Assembly (NCBI GenBank): GCA_021204735.1
Contig: JAJPYV010000285.1
Location: forward strand, 1,531 to 12,985
Length of the DNA: 11,455 nucleotides
From: Prevotella sp.
GTDB taxonomy: Bacteria > Bacteroidota > Bacteroidia > Bacteroidales > Bacteroidaceae
Direction: 5' to 3'
A program made the translations under genes and the position numbers. How positions within the stretch are numbered: position 1 is the stretch's first letter; each line of letters opens with the position of its first letter. Shown here piece after piece: positions 7,298 to 11,455 of the stretch. Under the pieces are notes generated by a model. The model did not search any database. It worked only from the letters and a program-made list of their open reading frames with translations, and was not told where the DNA came from.

Positions 7298-8652
7298 CAC
7301 TTAATACTATAAACGACAGTAGAGATATCCCCGAACAGAGGTTGTATGAAATCACTGACCATACCTAAGGAACCGATGTTGAACACTATGCACATACGCT
7401 GTCCGATTATCCTTTTTTGCAATTCTTCAGGTAATGCGTTGGGAACCTTGTTGATAGACTGAAGGGCATCATCAGGCGAGCCACCAGAGAAATACTGCAT
7501 ATCATCAGAAACGCCGAAATAGTAAGAAATATTGCCATCAGTGTAAAAATAACAATCCTTGCCCCAATCACCGATTCTGCTACCATTCGGGCACGACTCT
7601 TTCCAATAGTCAACATCATTGAGAAAATCCTTGTTGGCGAGTTGAGCCGCAAGCCGCAGATTAGCAGAGTTTTGGGAAAGTTCAGGAATAACAACAGACA
7701 AGTCGCCATCAACACTCTTGATAATATTATCCATATCAATTACAGAGTTCATGCCAGCGAGCAAAGTATAGAAATACGCACTTGAATGAAGTATTTCGAT
7801 AAATCTCTTACCATTGATGTTCATAAAAACGCCCGCCATGGCAGACGATGGCATACAACCGACATATTTTTCTGTTATCGGACGGAAAGATTCTGCCGAC
7901 TCTTTGATTGCACTGTCAATTGTCTTATTGAAAGAAAACGCTTCACCCTTAATTTCAAAGCAAACATGAGGCACGAGACTCAATTCAGCAGCGAGTAATA
8001 TTTGCGAGGCATCAGCATCCTTCGGAGCACCCAAGATGAAAGGAGCGACAAACTTATCAGGGAGAGCGGAAGCCTGAGCCACCAAAGCGACCTGACCTTC
8101 AAGAGTTGCAAGTTTCTCAAAAATAGGAGACCCCTTTATGCTCTTATCCTCATCTTGTTCCAAGTAAGTTGCGATACGCTTCTGTGTTTCCGCTTGATGA
8201 AAAGGAAGGACAGGTCCCATAGCAACCAAAGCATTCTTAGAGAAGCCAGCCACGACCAGATTCCTAATCACCGTGAAGCGGAAGTCCTTACGTTTGGAAG
8301 TAGTCTTGCAATAACCCTTGTCAGCCAACTGATTGAGCCAGGAGTCAAGTTTTTTATCATCCGAAACCTTTGCAACACACCCGATGTTGCCGTCATCTGT
8401 CTCAAACACATACAGTTTTTCAGAAACATCGATGCCGCAATCCTCAACATTCTCCACCAAGATTAGCCCTTTCAGAAAATCCAAGTTATCATCACCATTA
8501 CCCAAGAGAGACTGTAAATCGACAGCCACCACAGCGATACTATTTTCAGGGATAGCATTTACATAATCGTTGTTAGAACAAGAAGACAGAAACACCGTCA
8601 GTGAGAAACACAAGGTCACCGACAAAACAAGTTTACTTACAATCCTTTTCAT
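7297..8652 (-). CDS. DUF4836-like lipoprotein of unknown function
   Basis: This 451-aa protein has a lipoprotein signal peptide (MKRIVSKLVLSVTLCFSLTV) and lipobox FLSSC, giving a lipidated Cys25. The start of the mature protein, NDYVNAIPENSIAVVAVDLQSLL, resembles the DUF4836 family of Bacteroidetes lipoproteins, which typically begin with a YTNVIPADATAV...DL-type segment. That resemblance is from memory and no function is known. The rest is a mixed alpha/beta protein without further membrane segments or enzyme motifs that I recognise. It lies 61 nt after rsmE and its stop overlaps the ATPase start, so it is probably the envelope partner of the ABC pair, perhaps a substrate or sensor in the outer or inner membrane. 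A weak promoter-like pair lies in the 61-nt gap, but read-through from upstream is equally possible. Confidence 0.7.
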   Translation of the reverse strand: MKRIVSKLVLSVTLCFSLTVFLSSCSNNDYVNAIPENSIAVVAVDLQSLLGNGDDNLDFLKGLILVENVEDCGIDVSEKLYVFETDDGNIGCVAKVSDDKKLDSWLNQLADKGYCKTTSKRKDFRFTVIRNLVVAGFSKNALVAMGPVLPFHQAETQKRIATYLEQDEDKSIKGSPIFEKLATLEGQVALVAQASALPDKFVAPFILGAPKDADASQILLAAELSLVPHVCFEIKGEAFSFNKTIDSAIKESAESFRPITEKYVGCMPSSAMAGVFMNINGKRFIEILHSSAYFYTLLAGMNSVIDMDNIIKSVDGDLSVVIPELSQNSANLRLAAQLANKDFLNDVDYWKESCPNGSRIGDWGKDCYFYTDGNISYYFGVSDDMQYFSGGSPDDALQSINKVPNALPEELQKRIIGQRMCIVFNIGSLGMVSDFIQPLFGDISTVVYSIK

Positions 8653-8713
8653 TATCCAAGAAACACCTATTATTAAAGAAAACTATAAAATAGCCAAATA
8701 AAGACATACTTAC

Positions 8714-9445
8714 TTATTTTCTCAGAGCTAAATGAGCGATAGACGTAGCAAAAAGAGCCGCCGTTTCGGTACGCAACCTGCTTTTTCCGAGAGAGATAGA
8801 CTCGAAGCCATTATCCATAGCGAGATTAACCTCCTCCATAGAGAAATCGCCCTCTGGCCCGATTATAACAGTAATTTGTTCACCCTCAGAAGAATCAATT
8901 AAAGGCAACAGTTCGTTAAACAAATCCTTTTGAGGAATTTCCTCATGGCAATGTGCAATGAATTTCCGTCCAGGGAACGGTATTTTCACGAAATCCTTAA
9001 AGGCAGTCATAGGATTGAGTTTCGGTTTCCATGCCTTGCGGCTTTGCTTAACAGCAGAAATGATGATTTTCTCGAGGCGGACAGTGCGGAGCACCTTACG
9101 TTCCGACTGTTTGCAATTGAGGAAAGTAATTTCATCGATGCCCACCTCAGTTGCTTTCTCGCAAAACCATTCTATCTTGTCCATCACCTTTGTAGGAGCG
9201 ACGGCGATATGGATTTTTCCTTTCCACGCTCTTTCCTGGGGCAGCGTTTCTACTATCTCGTACATGCAACGTTTAGTTGCAGCGATAGTAACATTCGCCC
9301 GATAGAAAGTACCACAGCCATCCATGAGGAACATTTCATCCCCACTTTTCAGTCGAAGCACCCGCAGAGCATGCATAGCCTCGTCCATCGGCAATTCTGT
9401 GAGTTTGTCGGCATTAGGAACATAAAAAAAACGCATTTCTTTCAT
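8714..9445 (-). CDS. rsmE: 16S rRNA (uracil(1498)-N3)-methyltransferase
   Basis: RsmE methylates N3 of U1498 in 16S rRNA of the 30S subunit, using S-adenosylmethionine. The 243-aa protein has the expected length and two-part build: an N-terminal PUA-like RNA-binding part (about 1-70) and a C-terminal SPOUT knot domain. Visible family marks are KATEVGIDEI (97-106), SERK (114-117), AVKQSRKAW (131-139), the SAM-binding loop IIGPEGDF (194-201, usually GPEGGF) and LGKSRLRTETA (219-229). A second in-frame ATG at codon 4 is an alternative start and would give the more usual MRFFYVPN beginning. It follows the BFN-like gene by 12 nt, in a run that starts with the nucleoside transporter. Nothing suggests it is inactive. 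Confidence 0.95.
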   Translation of the reverse strand: MKEMRFFYVPNADKLTELPMDEAMHALRVLRLKSGDEMFLMDGCGTFYRANVTIAATKRCMYEIVETLPQERAWKGKIHIAVAPTKVMDKIEWFCEKATEVGIDEITFLNCKQSERKVLRTVRLEKIIISAVKQSRKAWKPKLNPMTAFKDFVKIPFPGRKFIAHCHEEIPQKDLFNELLPLIDSSEGEQITVIIGPEGDFSMEEVNLAMDNGFESISLGKSRLRTETAALFATSIAHLALRK

Positions 9446-9457
9446 AACGTTATCAAC

Positions 9458-10018
9458 TTAATCCAACGCTTTATCATTGTGCTTATCGCGCCGCTTCAAC
9501 TCATCCCTAAGATGAGACGCTAATTCATAATTCTCATCCTCAATCGCCTTATTGAGAGCCGATTGAAGCATTTCATCACTTATCGTATTGACAGGTAGAG
9601 ACACGCCCCTTGAACTAATAGAATAGCGTACCGACTGTCTTTTCATCAAGTTATAATCAATATAAAGAGGGATATCCCCCACAATAGAAAGAAGAACCGC
9701 ATCAGAAGCACGGATTAGCAACGGTATTATAGATTCGGCATTGTAAAGGATGGTGCGATACTGCCCGTCGACCAAATCATCAATAACCAATTCCAATTGT
9801 AAGTCCTGCATTTTAATAATCTTGCAAAGCACTTCTGGAAGCATGATTTCAGCGATGGGCACCTTTTTCATTCTGAGTTCGATTTGCACTGCCATAGCCC
9901 TGTCGCAGACAATAGAGATTTGTCTTTCCTTCTCCTCATCAGAGAGAATCAGCAAACCGAGATTGTCAGTTCCGAGAATTTCAGAAACGCCTCTAAAGAA
10001 CAATTGTATCCGTGGCAT
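9458..10018 (-). CDS. Divergent bifunctional nuclease (BFN, DUF151)-like protein with C-terminal UVR motif
   Basis: This is 186 aa from the ATG at 10018; an in-frame TTG at 10024 would add two residues. Residues about 1-130 follow the BFN/DUF151 plan. The GISxS-like start is FRGVSEI, the segment matching the PIxIG..EA.AIA core is QISIVCDRAMAVQIEL (33-48), VIDDLVDGQYRTILY (78-92) matches the usual dL.dGtFyA.L, and IRASDAVLLSI (102-112) matches aRPSDAIALA. The C-terminal SALNKAIEDENYELASHLRDELKRR (153-177) is a UVR motif, as in UvrB/UvrC, and BFN proteins of many Bacteroidetes carry one. The core Gly and Glu (IG..EA) and the TH.D that follow in typical members are not found here, so nuclease activity is doubtful. 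It lies 16 nt after the transporter gene and 12 nt before rsmE. The family call is by pattern only. Confidence 0.72.
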   Translation of the reverse strand: MPRIQLFFRGVSEILGTDNLGLLILSDEEKERQISIVCDRAMAVQIELRMKKVPIAEIMLPEVLCKIIKMQDLQLELVIDDLVDGQYRTILYNAESIIPLLIRASDAVLLSIVGDIPLYIDYNLMKRQSVRYSISSRGVSLPVNTISDEMLQSALNKAIEDENYELASHLRDELKRRDKHNDKALD

Positions 10019-10034
10019 AATCAACTATATTAAA

Positions 10035-11306
10035 TCATACATTAACATGTTCCTTTTTCGGATGGAATATCAGGGCGAACAGCACGCCTATAATCAAGGC
10101 GTATGTTGCGAAGATAAACCAGCACTCCTGCCAATTGCCTACCGTATAACACTCCTCGCCTACCTGTTTTGAGCAAGTGAAAGAGTTGATCACCGCCTGT
10201 GCGCTAAGAGTACCGATAGTAGCCCCGACACCGTTGGTCATCAACATAAACAAGCCCTGTGCGCTTGAGCGGATGGAATCATCAGTGCTTTTGTCAACGA
10301 ACAGCGAACCGCTTATGTTGAAGAAGTCGAAAGCCACTCCATAGACAATCATCGAGAGGATGAACAGCCAGACCCCAGAACCAGGGTTACCGAAGCCGAA
10401 GAAACCGAACCTGAGAGTCCAGGCGAACATCGCAATAAGCATCACATTCTTGATACCGTAACGTTTCATGAAGAATGGGATCATGAGAATGCAGAGCGTC
10501 TCACTGATTTGAGAGAGCGATATGAGGATATTGGCATGCTGCACACCAAAAGTATCAGCATATTCAGGGAAAGCAGCAAAACTGCTGATGTAAGGGTTGG
10601 CGAAGCCGTTAGTTATCTGCAAACTGACACCGAGCAGCATAGAGAAAATGAAGAAAATAGCCATTTCCTTTTTCTTGAAGAGCGTGAAAGCCCTAAGACC
10701 GAGAGCCTCGACAAAACTTTTCTTGTCGCTTGCCGAAGAAGTAGGGCATTTAGGAACGGTGAAAGTATAAAGGAAGAGCAAGAAGCTCAGTACTCCAGAG
10801 ACGATAAACTGGTTTTGGTTAGACTGAAAGCCCATGATATCGACGAACCACATAGAGCAGATGAAGCCGACAGTACCGAACACCCGGACAGGCGGAAAAT
10901 TTTTTACGGTGTCCAAGCCCGCCTTTGTAAGAGCGTTGTAAGATACCGAATTAGACAGAGCCAATGTCGGCATATAGAACGCTACAGAAAGGGAATAGAG
11001 CGTGAACAAGACAGAGAAGTGCGAGTCTTCTCCCTGTGTCATGCTGTATATAGCCACAAGGATAATGAACACACCAGCCGTAAGGTGGCAGAGACCGAGT
11101 AGTTTTTGAGCCTGTATCCACCTATCAGCAACGATACCCATAAGAGCAGGCATGAAAATAGAAACGATGCCCTGCATTGCATAGAAAAGACCAATGTTAG
11201 TGCCCATGCCGACATTGCACAGGTAGCGACCCATTGACGTAAGATAAGCGCCCCAAACTGCAAATTCGAGAAAGCTCAAAATGGCAAGGCGAACTTTAAG
11301 ATTCAT
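10035..11306 (-). CDS. MFS nucleoside:H+ symporter (NupG/XapB type)
   Basis: This 423-aa inner-membrane protein has about 12 hydrophobic helices and is of normal length for the NHS family of the major facilitator superfamily. It starts MNLKVRLAILSFLEFAVWGAY, typical of the family's TM1. It carries the loop 2-3 motif GIVADRW (57-63) and the strongly family-specific region FDFFNISGSLFVD (326-338) followed by SSAQGLFMLMTNGVG (347-361). The predicted role is uptake of nucleosides, possibly also xanthosine, driven by the proton gradient. The specificity cannot be read from the sequence. It is the first gene of the long - strand unit, with a good promoter about 33 nt upstream. The next gene follows after 16 nt. 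It is the only salvage-type gene in the window; no nucleosidase or phosphorylase gene accompanies it. Confidence 0.92.
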   Translation of the reverse strand: MNLKVRLAILSFLEFAVWGAYLTSMGRYLCNVGMGTNIGLFYAMQGIVSIFMPALMGIVADRWIQAQKLLGLCHLTAGVFIILVAIYSMTQGEDSHFSVLFTLYSLSVAFYMPTLALSNSVSYNALTKAGLDTVKNFPPVRVFGTVGFICSMWFVDIMGFQSNQNQFIVSGVLSFLLFLYTFTVPKCPTSSASDKKSFVEALGLRAFTLFKKKEMAIFFIFSMLLGVSLQITNGFANPYISSFAAFPEYADTFGVQHANILISLSQISETLCILMIPFFMKRYGIKNVMLIAMFAWTLRFGFFGFGNPGSGVWLFILSMIVYGVAFDFFNISGSLFVDKSTDDSIRSSAQGLFMLMTNGVGATIGTLSAQAVINSFTCSKQVGEECYTVGNWQECWFIFATYALIIGVLFALIFHPKKEHVNV

Positions 11307-11338
11307 CGGTAGTAGATTTTAGTTTAACTATATCCGTG

Positions 11339-11368
11339 CAAAGATAGTGAAAAATCGGAGATTTTCAA
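11339..11368 (-). promoter_or_regulatory. Bacteroidetes promoter of the nucleoside transporter unit
   Basis: On the - strand the -33 element TTG (11366-11368, in CTTG) and the -7 element TATCTTTG (11339-11346) are 19 nt apart, the expected Bacteroidetes spacing. A start site a few bases downstream would leave a leader of about 25-28 nt before the ATG at 11306. It is the best promoter in the window and may serve six genes down to 5451. The 7-mer repeat tract lies directly upstream of the -33 element. Confidence 0.75.
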
Positions 11369-11423
11369 GTTAAAAGTTAAAAGTTAAAAGTTAAAAGTTC
11401 ATTTTTGCTTGCGAAACTGCTTG
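11367..11423 (+). repeat. Composite 7-mer / TGCTTG repeat, copy 5
   Basis: Nearly five units of AAAAGTT (11367-11399) are followed by CATTT and then TGCTTG at 11406-11411 and 11418-11423, again exactly 12 bp apart. Its first bases double as the -33 element of the nucleoside transporter promoter. The remaining 32 bases to the window edge show nothing recognisable. Confidence 0.8.
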
Positions 11424-11455
11424 AGAAGGTAGAAAAAACGGAGATATTTAAAGTT

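Noticed and set aside
8668..8698. TTTG (8695-8698) and TAATAATA (8668-8675) 19 nt apart on the - strand, as a promoter for the lipoprotein gene
   Set aside because: The -33 box and spacing fit, but the -7 box matches only the TA of TAnnTTTG, and the region is AT-rich enough for chance matches.
8930..9523. Open frame of 197 codons on the + strand
   Set aside because: It lies opposite rsmE and the BFN-like gene, whose protein sequences are clearly conserved; its own product resembles no family and lacks coding character.
10509..11102. Open frame of 197 codons on the + strand
   Set aside because: It is antisense to the nucleoside transporter and gives a low-complexity charged product, as expected from the reverse of a hydrophobic gene.

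Overview
The window looks like chromosomal DNA of a member of the Bacteroidales, most likely Prevotella or a close relative. Four things point there. Where promoters can be seen they have the Bacteroidetes TTG / TAnnTTTG form and not the sigma-70 form. The genes lack clear Shine-Dalgarno sequences. The secreted glycosidase ends in the short YNIQG...KGLYIINGKK tail common in Prevotella exported proteins. Intergenic regions carry AT-rich 7-bp tandem tracts of a kind seen in this order. The genus is an inference from these features.

Layout: ten protein genes, one on the + strand and nine on the - strand, with no gene-free stretch over 300 bases. On the left, hisC (histidinol-phosphate aminotransferase, +) stands alone, bracketed by two copies of a REP-like element. 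Converging on it is a - strand pair: a class I/II PLP aminotransferase followed after 39 nt by an orphan LolC/LolE-type permease. Next upstream is a single GH53 endo-beta-1,4-galactanase gene with a signal peptide and a sorting-type tail, with repeat tracts on both sides. The right half, from about 5.45 to 11.35 kb, reads as one long - strand transcription unit. In transcription order it holds a nucleoside:H+ symporter, a divergent bifunctional-nuclease-like protein with a UVR motif, the 16S rRNA methyltransferase RsmE, a DUF4836-like lipoprotein, an ABC ATPase and an FtsX-like permease. A good promoter lies just upstream of the symporter gene.

How the genes work together: the last three genes overlap by 1 and 4 nt and probably form a lipoprotein/ABC/permease envelope complex of unknown role, whose ATPase has an altered P-loop and H-loop. 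The symporter, BFN-like protein and RsmE are spaced 16 and 12 nt apart and are co-transcribed, but share no obvious pathway. hisC acts in histidine synthesis and GH53 in pectic galactan breakdown; neither has its usual partner genes in view.

The least expected content is between the genes. (i) Two REP-like elements have a GTAG foot, an imperfect palindrome and a second hairpin that differs between copies by paired compensatory changes. (ii) A composite repeat, a run of 7-bp AARRRTT-type units followed by TGCTTG motifs at 12-bp spacing, occurs in five intergenic regions, always in the same orientation. Three copies lie against promoters of - strand genes. No tRNA, rRNA, CRISPR, transposase or phage gene was seen.
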